DNA of 64,000 bases from an uncultured Methanospirillum sp. (GTDB lineage Archaea > Halobacteriota > Methanomicrobia > Methanomicrobiales > Methanospirillaceae), in assembly GCF_963668475.1 (NCBI RefSeq), contig NZ_OY764544.1, forward strand, positions 806,001-870,000, given 5' to 3'. A program made the position numbers and the translations under genes. The notes under the pieces were generated by a model. That model did no database searches, was not told where the DNA came from, and saw only the letters and a program-made list of their open reading frames with translations. Below are positions 44,066-52,802 of the stretch, in pieces (positions within the stretch are counted from its first letter, which is position 1; each line of letters begins with the position of its first letter).

Positions 44066-44389
44066 TTGGGTCTGTATGGGATTCGTTTTATCTTACGTAT
44101 ATCAGAGTAGTTCTGTGAGGTTGCGGTATAACAGTTATCATACTATACGAACCTCATTCAGGATCCATTCAATCAAACACCTTTCATATGCCTGCCATAC
44201 CTTAGCAGTACATCCAGATACTGTCAGAACTACTATTCCATAATAATACATATAATGAGCATGGAGATCAGAAAGGATAGAGACCTATTCTTCCCTGATG
44301 GTCATTACTTTTCAGAGATAGATCTTTGTTGACTGGGGTATGGAGTTTATCAGTTTATCTGTGAATCTGTGTTTCATGTTGAGTCTCAT
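44066..44389 (+). other. Intergenic region between two PAS sensor genes
   Basis: No gene or RNA is recognised. It should contain the promoter for the kinase at 42431-44065, but I see no distinctive site. Confidence 0.4.
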
Positions 44390-44659
44390 ATGATACCACC
44401 GGATAATTCAATTCGGGAGAAGAACAAGCAGGAGAGGATCTGGTTTGTCAGAAAATCTGCAGATTGGGTACGATCAGTCCCTAATAAAGTCTGGAGTAAG
44501 CAGCAATGCCAGTTTATTAATTCTCAATTCAGGAACCGGGGTTCTTATCCGCTGTCCAAAGAGCAGTACCTCAGGATTATTGAAGAGGCCCGGACTCTGT
44601 CTCATCGACGAAATGGCTCTCCACCAATGCCGGATTTTACTCGTGTTGAAAAGAAGTAA
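44390..44659 (+). CDS. Possible small basic protein, unknown
   Basis: An 89-residue reading frame with protein-like composition: charged, with WVRSVPNKVWSKQQCQFINS followed by a helix-forming SKEQYLRIIEEARTLSHRR. No family was recognised, and no Shine-Dalgarno site is seen. A second frame (44445-44681) overlaps it and looks less protein-like. Treat as tentative. Confidence 0.35.
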   Translation: MIPPDNSIREKNKQERIWFVRKSADWVRSVPNKVWSKQQCQFINSQFRNRGSYPLSKEQYLRIIEEARTLSHRRNGSPPMPDFTRVEKK

Positions 44660-45141
44660 AGATCTGACATTCACAGACTGATAATAGATACAACTCCTTT
44701 CCCCCATAACCCCTCTCACTTCGAGTAAGACTGCGAAACAATGTATACAACCAGGAACATGCAGTCAGTCTGGAGATATATCTAACGACATTAAAGAGGC
44801 ATTACCAGACATTTCAGTGAACAACGAACGGATTACATTCCCCAACATCCCGAATTCGGTTGAAAGATATATTCCATTCCTGATATGTTCAGGTTCACCA
44901 AGTACCTGCTCCGGGCATAATCCTCACGGGGATCATTCAGCTTTTTAAAATATCCCGCAATGTGCCCCGTTACCCACAATAAAAGATATACAGGACACAA
45001 AGGTATCCCTGGGATCAGGGCCTGCCTGTGATAGATGCTATCTTTAAATAAAAATACCTTGTATCCATAGTATCGCAACCGGGAGTCAATGGCACCTATA
45101 TCCCACACTCTTGCCTACGCAATATCCAGGAGGGAGTTTAA
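44660..45141 (+). other. Intergenic region upstream of the 1007-residue PAS protein
   Basis: No supportable gene. A 91-codon minus-strand frame (44833-45108) lacks recognisable features. The last bases hold CCAGGAGGG, the ribosome binding site for the TTG start at 45142. Confidence 0.4.
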
Positions 45142-48100
45142 TTGAGGCTCCCTGTCTTCTCACCTGGATTCAGACTCACGGATCCGTATCTATGGCTTCT
45201 GGTCATCTCAGTTATCATAACCTGCCTGATGAGTTATGTTTCCCTGTGGATGGGATGGACAGAGATCGTCGAGAACTTCTGGTATATACCCATCATCATC
45301 GCCTGTGCAGGATATATCAGGAAGGGATTTGTTGCTTCTCTCATCATCATTGCAGGCTACATGGGATTTATCCTGCACTTTACTCCTGATCCGGTATCTG
45401 TATCAGACGCACTCTTCAGGGTTGTATTCTTCCTGTTTGTCGCAGCAACCGTAACATACCTCTCAGAACTTCGTGCCCGTTCACTTGCGCAGGTTCGCGA
45501 GAGCGAAGACCGGTATTACTCCCTCTTCAATAATGCAATTCTTGGTATCTTCAGGACAAGTCCGGCTGGAAAATACCAGGAGATGAATCCGGCATTTGCA
45601 CATATCGCCGGGTATGACACCCCGGAAGAGATGAAAGCAGCAATCAATGATATCGGGCAGCAACTCTATGTTCACCCGGAAGACAGAGAGAGAATTGTTG
45701 ATTTGCTGAAATCTCAAGGAAATCTTCATGGGTACGAGGCACAATGCTGGCACCGCAGTGGCAGTTCCATCTGGATATCAATGAATGCAAAAGCAGTCAG
45801 AAGCGATACCAATGACCTGCTGTGGATAGAGGGAACCATCGAGGATATCACTGCCAGAAAGAAGGCAGAAGCGGAACTGGCAATTAAGAATAAGGATCTC
45901 CAGTCAATGCTGGAGGAGTTGTCAGGATCAGAAGAGGAACTGAAGCAGCAACTTGAAGAGATCCTCTCATCACAGATCGAGATAGAAGAGAGGGAGAAGA
46001 AATACCAGCAACTCTTCGAGTCAAACATCGCAGGAATAGCACTCCATGAGATCATCTGCGACCAATCAGGCAGGCCATATGACTACCGGTTCCTTGAGGT
46101 CAACAGGGCATTTGAAGATTTCACCGGCCTGCATGCAGAAGATATCATCGGTAAGACTGCCTGTGAAGTTCTGCCTGGTATTGAATCATACTGGATAGAC
46201 ACATATGGTAAGGTTGCCCTCACAGGGGAGACTATTCATTTTGAGAACTACAGCGGTGACCTCGGGAAATATTTTGATGTGACCGCGTACTCTACAGAGC
46301 TTGGGAGATTTTCAACACTGGTGCTGGATGTCACTCCGCAGAAACTGAGTGAGATCAGGATAAAAGAGAACAACGCTTTTCTTGAGAGCTTAATCGACAA
46401 TGCTTTCGGTCCGATCATAGTCTGGAGCCCTGACTTCAGAATTACCAGGATCAACCGTGCAGGCGAATTCCTTGTCGGAAGACCGGCTGAAGAACTGGTT
46501 GGCAGGTCACTCGATACGCTCTTTCCTCCTGACGAGGCAGAACGATCATTGAGACTTATCCGCACAACCCTTGAAGGGGTCAGGTGGGAGACAGTTGAAC
46601 TCATCATCCAACATCAGGACGGGTCTGTGAAGACCGTTCTCTGGAACTCATCGACGATATACAGCCCGGAAGGGAACAATCCGATAGCAACCATCGCACA
46701 GGGACGAGATGTCACCCTCGAACGCAGACTGGAGAGGGAGAAAGAGGAGACCACCGTACAGATCCAGGAGAATATTGCAAAACTTGCCATACTCAACGAC
46801 GGGATCAGGAATCCACTCTCGATAATAGCATTCATCGCTGATATGACAGGAGATTCCAGACTGAATGAGTCCATACAGGCTGAGATAAACAGGATTGACG
46901 AGATGGTCTCAAGTCTTGACAGAGAATGGGCACATTCAGAAAAGATCCTGGAGTACCTGAAGAAGCATACACAGATCGGGAGGAGTTATGTATCAGGTTC
47001 GCAGGCATTTTCACATACTCACCAGCCTGATACCGGAACCACCGGAACAGATGGGAAAGAGAAGGAGGGCCTGCTCCCTCAGGAGATACAGGCTCAGCTC
47101 TACAGTATCCTTGACAGTATCGATGCCCTGGTGTACGTTGCTGACATGAAGAGATACGAGATCCTGTACATCAACAAAAAGGTCAGATCACTGTACGGGG
47201 ACTCAAGCGGAAAGAAATGTTACTCATTTTTCCAGACAGATCTTGATCATCCGTGCCCATTCTGCACAAATGACCGGCTTATTGAAGGCGGGACTCCAAC
47301 CGGTGTGTACAGGTGGGAGTATTACAACCCACACCTGAACCGATGGTATGACTGTCGGGACCGGGCAATAACATGGACTGACGGAAAACTTGTGCGACTT
47401 GAAATAGCCACAGATATTACAGATCGCAAGGCGGCAGAGCAGACGATTCAGGAGAGCGAAGAGAAGTTTCGCAGGATTGTCGACACCGCCCAGGAAGGAA
47501 TCTGGCAGATGGACAGGCAGATGAACACCGTGTACGTGAACCATCTCCTGACAGAGATACTCGGGTACAGCGCAGAAGAGATGTTCATGAAAAATGTCAC
47601 CTATTTCATGCTTCCCGAAGATCATGCTGAACACGAAGCCCGGATGGAGAAGAGAATACAGGGTTTCAACGATAAGTATGAGCAGAGGTTTGTACGAAGA
47701 GATGGGTCAATCTGCTGGATGCAGGTATCTGTCACTGCCCTTATGGATCCGAATCAGGGATTCATAGGATCATTTGCGATGCTTTCAGATATTACGCAGC
47801 GAAAAGAGGTGGAGTCTGCACTCAAAGAAAGCGAAGAGAAGTTCAGAACCATCATCGAAACCTCTCATTATGGTATCGGTATCCACCAGGATGGAATCAT
47901 TGAGTATGTCAACCCGTTCGGGTCATCGATACTCGGATATGAGAGTCCTGATGATCTCATCGGAAAACCTGCCATAGATGTTGTTGACATAGCATTCAGG
48001 GAGATGGCACTTGAACGGATGGTAGAGGTTCACAAAAGCACCGTCTCAACAATTCATGAACAGTTTATCAGGGCAGATGGAAGCCGTATCGAGGTCGAAG

Positions 48101-48165
48101 TCCGGACCGCTCCATTTGTTCTTCAAAATCGCCCTGCTGTTATGGTTCTCTTCTCAAAAGTGTAG
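45142..48165 (+). CDS. Membrane-anchored multi-PAS sensor without kinase ATPase domain
   Basis: The 1007-residue protein starts at TTG (45142), 8 bases after GGAGGG. Three membrane helices lie in residues ~13-100. Then come PAS domains near 120-240, 285-405 and 410-530, followed by a histidine-kinase dimerisation-like segment AKLAILNDGIRNPLSIIAFI in which the position normally occupied by His (NDHIRNP/HDIRNP) is Gly. Another PAS region around 655-765 has clustered cysteines (CYSFFQTDLDHPCPFC), and two more lie at 775-1007 (TAQEGIWQMDRQMNTVYVNH; TSHYGIGIHQDGIIEYVNPF). The chain ends inside or just after the last PAS, so no ATP-binding domain is present. It is probably a signal-input scaffold for another kinase. 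Both it and the following YeeE pair point the same way. Confidence 0.85.
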   Translation: MRLPVFSPGFRLTDPYLWLLVISVIITCLMSYVSLWMGWTEIVENFWYIPIIIACAGYIRKGFVASLIIIAGYMGFILHFTPDPVSVSDALFRVVFFLFVAATVTYLSELRARSLAQVRESEDRYYSLFNNAILGIFRTSPAGKYQEMNPAFAHIAGYDTPEEMKAAINDIGQQLYVHPEDRERIVDLLKSQGNLHGYEAQCWHRSGSSIWISMNAKAVRSDTNDLLWIEGTIEDITARKKAEAELAIKNKDLQSMLEELSGSEEELKQQLEEILSSQIEIEEREKKYQQLFESNIAGIALHEIICDQSGRPYDYRFLEVNRAFEDFTGLHAEDIIGKTACEVLPGIESYWIDTYGKVALTGETIHFENYSGDLGKYFDVTAYSTELGRFSTLVLDVTPQKLSEIRIKENNAFLESLIDNAFGPIIVWSPDFRITRINRAGEFLVGRPAEELVGRSLDTLFPPDEAERSLRLIRTTLEGVRWETVELIIQHQDGSVKTVLWNSSTIYSPEGNNPIATIAQGRDVTLERRLEREKEETTVQIQENIAKLAILNDGIRNPLSIIAFIADMTGDSRLNESIQAEINRIDEMVSSLDREWAHSEKILEYLKKHTQIGRSYVSGSQAFSHTHQPDTGTTGTDGKEKEGLLPQEIQAQLYSILDSIDALVYVADMKRYEILYINKKVRSLYGDSSGKKCYSFFQTDLDHPCPFCTNDRLIEGGTPTGVYRWEYYNPHLNRWYDCRDRAITWTDGKLVRLEIATDITDRKAAEQTIQESEEKFRRIVDTAQEGIWQMDRQMNTVYVNHLLTEILGYSAEEMFMKNVTYFMLPEDHAEHEARMEKRIQGFNDKYEQRFVRRDGSICWMQVSVTALMDPNQGFIGSFAMLSDITQRKEVESALKESEEKFRTIIETSHYGIGIHQDGIIEYVNPFGSSILGYESPDDLIGKPAIDVVDIAFREMALERMVEVHKSTVSTIHEQFIRADGSRIEVEVRTAPFVLQNRPAVMVLFSKV

Positions 48166-48224
48166 AGGACTACCCTCCCTACGTGACGGGGTATTCTCCA
48201 GACGATATCATCGTACTTTTCATC

Positions 48225-48290
48225 AAAACCCCAACGGTGCCCCGTTGGGGGCCCCAGGTGGGACCGGTGAAAAGGACTTTTTCATGCAAA
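48225..48290 (+). repeat. Palindromic repeat, copy 3 (before the YeeE/YedE pair)
   Basis: Same sequence as copy 2 with few changes: CCCCAACGG-TGCC-CCGTTGGGG hairpin, then GGCCCCAGGTGGGACCGGTG and AAAAGGACTTTTTCATGC. It lies between the PAS gene stop (48165) and the start of the YeeE-like gene. Confidence 0.9.
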
Positions 48291-48311
48291 AGATTCAACT
48301 CCGCACAAGCC

Positions 48312-48848
48312 ATGATCACTCTTACTGTTATGGATCCAACTACACCACTATGGTCACCATATCTCGCCGGAGCAGGCATCGGGATACTGCTCTGTTTTGC
48401 GATGCTTCTTTCAAACCGTCCGTTCGGATGCGGAGCAGCATTCACCGGGGTTGCCGGGATGATAGAGAGTCTCTTCAGAGGCAGAAAGCAGGTTGAAGGG
48501 AAGGAGTACTTCAAAGAGTTCCCGCTCCACATTGACTGGCAGTGGATGTTTGTCTTTGGTATCATAATCGGGGCGTTTATCAGCACCCTTCTGTCAGGAA
48601 CATTCCAGATAACCTGGATTCCTCATACGTTTACCACAGCATTCGGTGATAATCCCCTTCTCAGGCTGGTCACAGCTATCATCGGAGGAGTCCTCATCGG
48701 AGTTGGCGCACGATGGTGCTGGGGATGTCCAAGCAGCCATGGAATCAGCGGAATACCCCAGTTGTCACTGGCAAGTTTCGTTGCTGTTGCTTGCATGTTT
48801 GCAGTAGGAATAGGGGCAGGGCTCTTTATCTTCAGAGTACTGGTGTGA
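48312..48848 (+). CDS. YeeE/YedE-type sulfur transport membrane protein, first half
   Basis: The ~178-residue membrane protein has four to five helices (YLAGAGIGILLCFAMLLS; MFVFGIIIGAFISTLLSG; LVTAIIGGVLIGVGARW; LASFVAVACMFAVGIGAG). It carries the family Cys motifs NRPFGCGAAF and GARWCWGCPSSHGISG. YeeE/YedE proteins take up thiosulfate or related sulfur species through conserved cysteines. The upstream in-frame extension to 48183 is encoded by the palindromic repeat, so I set the start at ATG 48312 (MITLTVMDP); ATG 48330 is possible. It is followed after 2 bases by its partner. Confidence 0.82.
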   Translation: MITLTVMDPTTPLWSPYLAGAGIGILLCFAMLLSNRPFGCGAAFTGVAGMIESLFRGRKQVEGKEYFKEFPLHIDWQWMFVFGIIIGAFISTLLSGTFQITWIPHTFTTAFGDNPLLRLVTAIIGGVLIGVGARWCWGCPSSHGISGIPQLSLASFVAVACMFAVGIGAGLFIFRVLV

Positions 48849-48850
48849 TC

Positions 48851-49408
48851 ATGTTTGAGAACCTGTATAAAAACAAGCAGATGCAGCTCGTGCTTGGCCT
48901 TCTGCTCGGCATCGGGTTTGGATTTTTTCTGCAAAAAGGAGGAGTCACATCGTATGACGTGATCGTCGGACAGTTGCTGCTCACCGACTTCACGGTTCTG
49001 AAACTGATGCTCTCTGCGGTAATTATCGGCATGATCGGGCTGCATATCATGAAACAACTCGGATGGATAAAGTTTCATGTATTCAGGGGATCTGTTGGAG
49101 CGACAGCTATAGGTGGATGTATCTTCGGACTTGGATTTGCAATACTGGGGTTCTGCCCCGGCACACTTGCAGGGGCCATCGGCACCGGACAGATGGATGC
49201 TCTCTTTGGAGGTGCTGTCGGGATGCTCATCGGTACCGGGTTATTTGCCCATTTCTACCCGGCAATAAACAAAAAGTTCATGGACAGGGGAGTATTCCCT
49301 GTTGATACCATTCCAGAACTGCTCGGTATTCCTTCGTGGATCGTGGTAGTGGTTCTGGTTGTCCTGATGAGCGGGTTTCTCTTCGCCCTTGAGATGCTCA
49401 AACTCTGA
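48851..49408 (+). CDS. YeeE/YedE-type sulfur transport membrane protein, second half
   Basis: The 185-residue partner of the preceding gene has the usual helices (LVLGLLLGIGFGFFLQKGG; LKLMLSAVIIGMIGLHIM; WIVVVVLVVLMSGFLFA) and the motif GFAILGFCPGTLAGAIGTGQ with the second conserved Cys. Two short YeeE halves in tandem together equal one full-length YeeE/YedE transporter. The start ATG at 48851 follows the previous stop by 2 bases, so the two are translationally coupled. A longer frame back to 48713 overlaps the first gene and is rejected. Confidence 0.82.
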   Translation: MFENLYKNKQMQLVLGLLLGIGFGFFLQKGGVTSYDVIVGQLLLTDFTVLKLMLSAVIIGMIGLHIMKQLGWIKFHVFRGSVGATAIGGCIFGLGFAILGFCPGTLAGAIGTGQMDALFGGAVGMLIGTGLFAHFYPAINKKFMDRGVFPVDTIPELLGIPSWIVVVVLVVLMSGFLFALEMLKL

Positions 49409-49409
49409 A

Positions 49410-49670
49410 TCAGACTTTTACAAGATACCGGTACAAGACCAGCGATACTGCAATAAGGGCACCAAGAATTCCAAGATACATGATCGGGTTTCCCTCTAGT
49501 GAGAAACCGTCTTCTGTTTCTTCCTCACCAGCCGGAAATCCGACGGCCTGGTTGTACCTGTCCTCGATACCCATCGTTCCTGTCGCTTCAAGGGCAATAA
49601 ACGCTGCCAGCACAACTACAATGACGAGGACACCGAAGATGATGAGCCCGCTGTTCTCCCGCAGGTTCAT
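49410..49670 (-). CDS. CbiN/PDGLE-like small membrane component of a metal ECF transporter
   Basis: The 86-residue protein has two membrane helices (LIIFGVLVIVVVLAAFIAL; IMYLGILGALIAVSLVLYRY) separated by an outside loop, the topology of CbiN/PDGLE components that accompany CbiM. Its ATG overlaps the cbiM stop (ATGA), so the two are coupled. It ends one base from the convergent YeeE gene. Confidence 0.75.
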   Translation of the reverse strand: MNLRENSGLIIFGVLVIVVVLAAFIALEATGTMGIEDRYNQAVGFPAGEEETEDGFSLEGNPIMYLGILGALIAVSLVLYRYLVKV

Positions 49671-50317
49671 TGTCTGCCCCCTTCGAGGAGATCAGGACGA
49701 ATCCTGCTGATGTAGACGATGATAAAGCCGGTGATGAAGGCTTCAATGACTGCAACACCCATGTTCACCGCTGCAAGCAGTGAGAGTCCGGTGAGGAGGT
49801 CACCGGGACTCTGGTGAACACCCTGGATTCCGGACACCAGGATGATAACCATCATCACCAGATTCCCGACCAGTAACGCAGCTATCGAAGCGATACCTGC
49901 CTGTGTGAACCGGCTTGCGACAACCTTCTTCATTGCCCTGAACACGATCCAGGCGACAAAGACTTCAGACAGGTTTACAAGGACGTTTGCACCGACAAGT
50001 CCCCATCCTCCGTGACCGATGGCAGCTGACAGAATATTGACGACAAAGATGATCAGGGAGCCGAGGAGCGGGCCGGCAAGAATGCCGATGAGGGGGGTAA
50101 GATTCAGGTGAACACCACCAAATATGGGAACCTGAACCTGAAAGATTGCAAATGCTGCAGTTGTCACAAATGCAGCGATAGTGATCTTCTTTGGATCAGG
50201 TTTTTTACTGGATCGAAGCAGGTATAATGCCACACCGATGAGAAGAATTGCAATAACCCACCATATCAGAACCCAGAATACTGTGAAGGATCCGTCCTCC
50301 AGATGAATATGTGCCAC
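49667..50317 (-). CDS. cbiM: CbiM-like substrate-specific component of a Co/Ni ECF transporter
   Basis: The 216-residue membrane protein has six to seven helices and CbiM text (FQVQVPIFGGVHLNLTPLIG, LAGPLLGSLIIFVVNILSAA, HGGWGLVGANVLVNLSEV). I start it at GTG 50317, which yields MAHIHLEDGSF. A histidine-rich N-terminus is required for metal binding in CbiM/NikM, and GAGGT lies 5 bases upstream. A longer in-frame extension to 50377 lacks this logic. It works with CbiQ and CbiO upstream in the unit. Nickel (for F430 and hydrogenases) or cobalt (for corrinoids, including HgcA) are both plausible substrates. Confidence 0.85.
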   Translation of the reverse strand: MAHIHLEDGSFTVFWVLIWWVIAILLIGVALYLLRSSKKPDPKKITIAAFVTTAAFAIFQVQVPIFGGVHLNLTPLIGILAGPLLGSLIIFVVNILSAAIGHGGWGLVGANVLVNLSEVFVAWIVFRAMKKVVASRFTQAGIASIAALLVGNLVMMVIILVSGIQGVHQSPGDLLTGLSLLAAVNMGVAVIEAFITGFIIVYISRIRPDLLEGGRQ

Positions 50318-50363
50318 GATGAACCTCAGATCTCTTTCAGATACAGTATCACAAAAAAACGGT

Positions 50364-50397
50364 AAATATATTTCCAAAATTTTGGTGCGATACCAAA
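50364..50397 (-). promoter_or_regulatory. Candidate operator and TATA box before cbiM
   Basis: In the gap between cbiO and cbiM, TTTGGT-GCGAT-ACCAAA (50381-50397) is a perfect 6-base palindrome with 5-base spacer. On the minus strand it is followed by AAATATATTT (50364-50373), a good archaeal TATA box. A metal repressor such as the local DtxR-like protein could bind there, giving cbiMN a separate promoter (inference). Confidence 0.5.
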
Positions 50398-51282
50398 TTA
50401 TGATGATGAGGTGAGCAGGTTCACCAGGTCTTCACGGGTAATCGGCCGACCCGACGGAGAAATTCCTTTCTTTTTGCAGAATTCGAGATAGGTCATGACC
50501 ACGTCTGGCAGATATAATCCTGCCTCTTCGATAAGGTCAGGATCGTAGAAGACATCTTCAGGGCTACCTTCCGCAAAGATAAGCCCGTCTTTCACAAGGC
50601 AGACCCGGTCGGACAGCCGGGCTGCAAGATCGAGATCGTGGGTTGCAATTACTACACTGATCCCAAACCGGCTTTTAAGATCTCGTATCAGCTGCTCAAC
50701 CATGGCACCATGAATAGGGTCAAGGTCTGAGGTCGGTTCATCCAATGCAATAATCCGGGGTTTCATTGCAAGAATACCGGCAATAGCTACAAGCCGCCTC
50801 TGTCCACCGCTCAGATAATTGGGGAGTTTTTCACAGAGATCTTCAGCCCCGACAGTGTTCAGGGCCACACGTGCTGCTGCTTGTGCTTCTTCATGATCCA
50901 TACCGAGGTTGAGCAGGCCGAACATGACATCATCAAGAACCGTGGGTGCAAAGAGTTGATCCTCTGACCGCTGGAAGACAATGCCCACCTCTTTCCAGAG
51001 ATCGCTCCGTTCTCCCCGGGTGATCGATCGGCCTTCAACCCAGATATCACCCTGTGACGGCAGGAGAAGGCCGTTGAGGTGTTCGATAAGGGTAGATTTC
51101 CCGGCTCCGTTCTGACCGCAGAGTGAGACGATCTCCTGTTTTTTGACCGAGAAGCACATGTTGTGAATGCCCACACTTCCGTCAGGATAGACATGGCTGG
51201 CACAATCGATGTGGATGAGTTCCTCTTCAGGATCAACAGGAGTACAATGGATAAATTCTGTTTTTTTTCTGATAATTACCAT
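50398..51282 (-). CDS. cbiO: ECF transporter ATPase (CbiO-like)
   Basis: The ATP-binding subunit has Walker A CGQNGAGKST, Q-loop VFQRSEDQLF, signature YLSGGQRRLVAIAGIL, Walker B IIALDEPTSDLD and the switch His in VVIATHDLD. QRSEDQLFAPTVLDDVMFG is typical of CbiO/EcfA. It energises uptake through CbiQ and CbiM. I chose ATG 51282 (MVIIRKKTEF), which overlaps the end of cbiQ by 7 bases. A frame from 51315 lies within cbiQ. Confidence 0.92.
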   Translation of the reverse strand: MVIIRKKTEFIHCTPVDPEEELIHIDCASHVYPDGSVGIHNMCFSVKKQEIVSLCGQNGAGKSTLIEHLNGLLLPSQGDIWVEGRSITRGERSDLWKEVGIVFQRSEDQLFAPTVLDDVMFGLLNLGMDHEEAQAAARVALNTVGAEDLCEKLPNYLSGGQRRLVAIAGILAMKPRIIALDEPTSDLDPIHGAMVEQLIRDLKSRFGISVVIATHDLDLAARLSDRVCLVKDGLIFAEGSPEDVFYDPDLIEEAGLYLPDVVMTYLEFCKKKGISPSGRPITREDLVNLLTSSS

Positions 51283-52106
51283 GTGTACGCTCCGTTCAGA
51301 GATGGAATGATCCATATAGCCGTGATGGTAAGGGCGTAGGCTGCAACCAGAAGGACGTATTCAGGAGCGGTCGGGGAAGGGACAACGGTTAGTGTCCGGT
51401 AGGTTCCGCTGGCGTATCCTCGTGCAATCATCGCTTTTTCAACGCGTTCAGCCTGTTCGAATGATCGGATGAAGACAAGGCCTGCAACTTCAGCAAATAG
51501 TTTTCCCTGTATCCTGATCGAATGGATGAGCCCTCCTCCCCGGGACCTGACCGCCTTTAAAACAGAGCCAGTCATGGCGAGGGTGAGGAACAGGAACCGG
51601 TACGCCATCAGAAAGATCTGATCCAGGGGAGTTGGGAATATCTGGTAGATGAGAGCAGAGAAGTGTTCATACCTGGTGGTCATGAGGAAGAAGATCGATG
51701 CCGTGAACGAGATGAGGGCCTTTACAAGTAACCTGACAAGGAGAAGGAGGCCATTGTCGGTTAATTGAAGCGAGAACGGCCCGATAGGAAGCTTGAAAAT
51801 GACCGAGCCCGGCTCATTCCAGATCACGATTCCGACAAGGGAGAGGACAAAGAAGGCAGGTAGTACCTGCCAGGCCAGTAATTTCTTCACCGGAAGGTCT
51901 GCAGTCCTAAACAGGAGCAACAGAACTACATACAGGAAAAGGAGAGCGATCACATTCTGAATGCAGGTGATGACAAGGATGATACAGACGAGCAGGCCCA
52001 GTTTTGTCCATGGACTTATTCTTGAAAAAAGCGTCGTTTGTCGCTCGGCTAGTGAAGTAATCAGGTTGATGTCAGGGAGATGATCAGATATCGATGCCGT
52101 GCTCAT
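51276..52106 (-). CDS. cbiQ: ECF transporter transmembrane component (CbiQ-like)
   Basis: The 276-residue protein has five to six helices (LGLLVCIILVITCIQNVIAL; LLFLYVVLLLLF; LLAWQVLPAFFVLSLVGIVI) and the cytoplasmic coupling motifs of EcfT/CbiQ (LKAVRSRGG, with the Ala-Arg-Gly box, and KAMIARGYASG). Its start overlaps the regulator stop by 4 bases (ATGA) and its end overlaps cbiO, showing a tight operon. Confidence 0.88.
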   Translation of the reverse strand: MSTASISDHLPDINLITSLAERQTTLFSRISPWTKLGLLVCIILVITCIQNVIALLFLYVVLLLLFRTADLPVKKLLAWQVLPAFFVLSLVGIVIWNEPGSVIFKLPIGPFSLQLTDNGLLLLVRLLVKALISFTASIFFLMTTRYEHFSALIYQIFPTPLDQIFLMAYRFLFLTLAMTGSVLKAVRSRGGGLIHSIRIQGKLFAEVAGLVFIRSFEQAERVEKAMIARGYASGTYRTLTVVPSPTAPEYVLLVAAYALTITAIWIIPSLNGAYTW

Positions 52107-52576
52107 ACATCACATCCTGATGATTCAAAATGATTTCCTGCGTGGGTCATGCAGGCCTTAAGGCAGCCATCATCATGGGTGATTGTCCCACATACCCCAA
52201 CCTGGGGATGACCCATGGCACAGCACATCTGATCTATTGCTTCACGCGAGACAAAACTCTCAAACCTGGTAACTTCTGCGCATGCACGGTTTTCAGAGAG
52301 TCCGTTTCTGACCAGGATCAGACTGAGTATCCGATGCCGCTTGATCAGAAACTTCGCATACATGGTTCCCGAATCAGTGAGGGAGACCCCCCGATATGGA
52401 GCATGGGAAAGGTATCCGCTCTCTGCCAGTTCAAGGATCGACTTCGTGACTGTGGATGGATCGACAGAGAAATGAGAGGCAATCTCGTTGGTCTTAACGG
52501 TCCTCCCTTTTTCATAGATATACTTGAGGTACTCCACTTTTTTGGGTGAGAGTTCAAGCCCGGTATGATCCCCCAT
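52103..52576 (-). CDS. DtxR-family metal-dependent regulator with Cys-rich C-terminus
   Basis: The protein has an N-terminal winged helix (LSPKKVEYLKYIYEKGRTVK, TNEIASHFSVDPSTVTKSIL, ELAESGYLSHAPYRGVSLT) and a DtxR-type dimerisation region with metal ligands (KRHRILSLILV, CAEVTRFESFVSREAIDQMC). The last 45 residues hold several Cys and His (CCAMGHPQVGVCGTITHDDG, CLKACMTHAGNH), unusual for MntR/DtxR and suggesting a distinct metal. It is the first gene of the cbiQ-cbiO-cbiM-cbiN unit and would adjust metal uptake. Start taken at ATG 52576 (MGDHTGLELS). ATG 52597 and 52636 are possible; no Shine-Dalgarno is visible. Confidence 0.85.
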   Translation of the reverse strand: MGDHTGLELSPKKVEYLKYIYEKGRTVKTNEIASHFSVDPSTVTKSILELAESGYLSHAPYRGVSLTDSGTMYAKFLIKRHRILSLILVRNGLSENRACAEVTRFESFVSREAIDQMCCAMGHPQVGVCGTITHDDGCLKACMTHAGNHFESSGCDV

Positions 52577-52802
52577 AGTATAGTGTACGAGAGTCATCTG
52601 CAAAAAGTTTGGGGTGAGGTAAAAATTTGAGGACATTTCTGATGCCTTCTGTCACCAGTGGTACCTAGCCTGACTCAATTCATTCACTATATTAGAAGCA
52701 ACAAAATATACGGTTATACACCTTATCCTTTAGCAAAGGGGATAAATACGAGCGATTTTATGAGAGTCTCTATTTTTTGAGCGTGAGAAAGTGAAGACGA
52801 GT

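Noticed and set aside
44833..45108. 91-codon minus-strand frame before the multi-PAS gene
   Set aside because: No recognisable fold, no start signal and overlap with the presumed promoter of the next gene. It could be real, but I cannot support it.
48183..48311. Longer N-terminus for the first YeeE-like protein
   Set aside because: That segment is encoded by the palindromic repeat and gives non-membrane text unlike the family.
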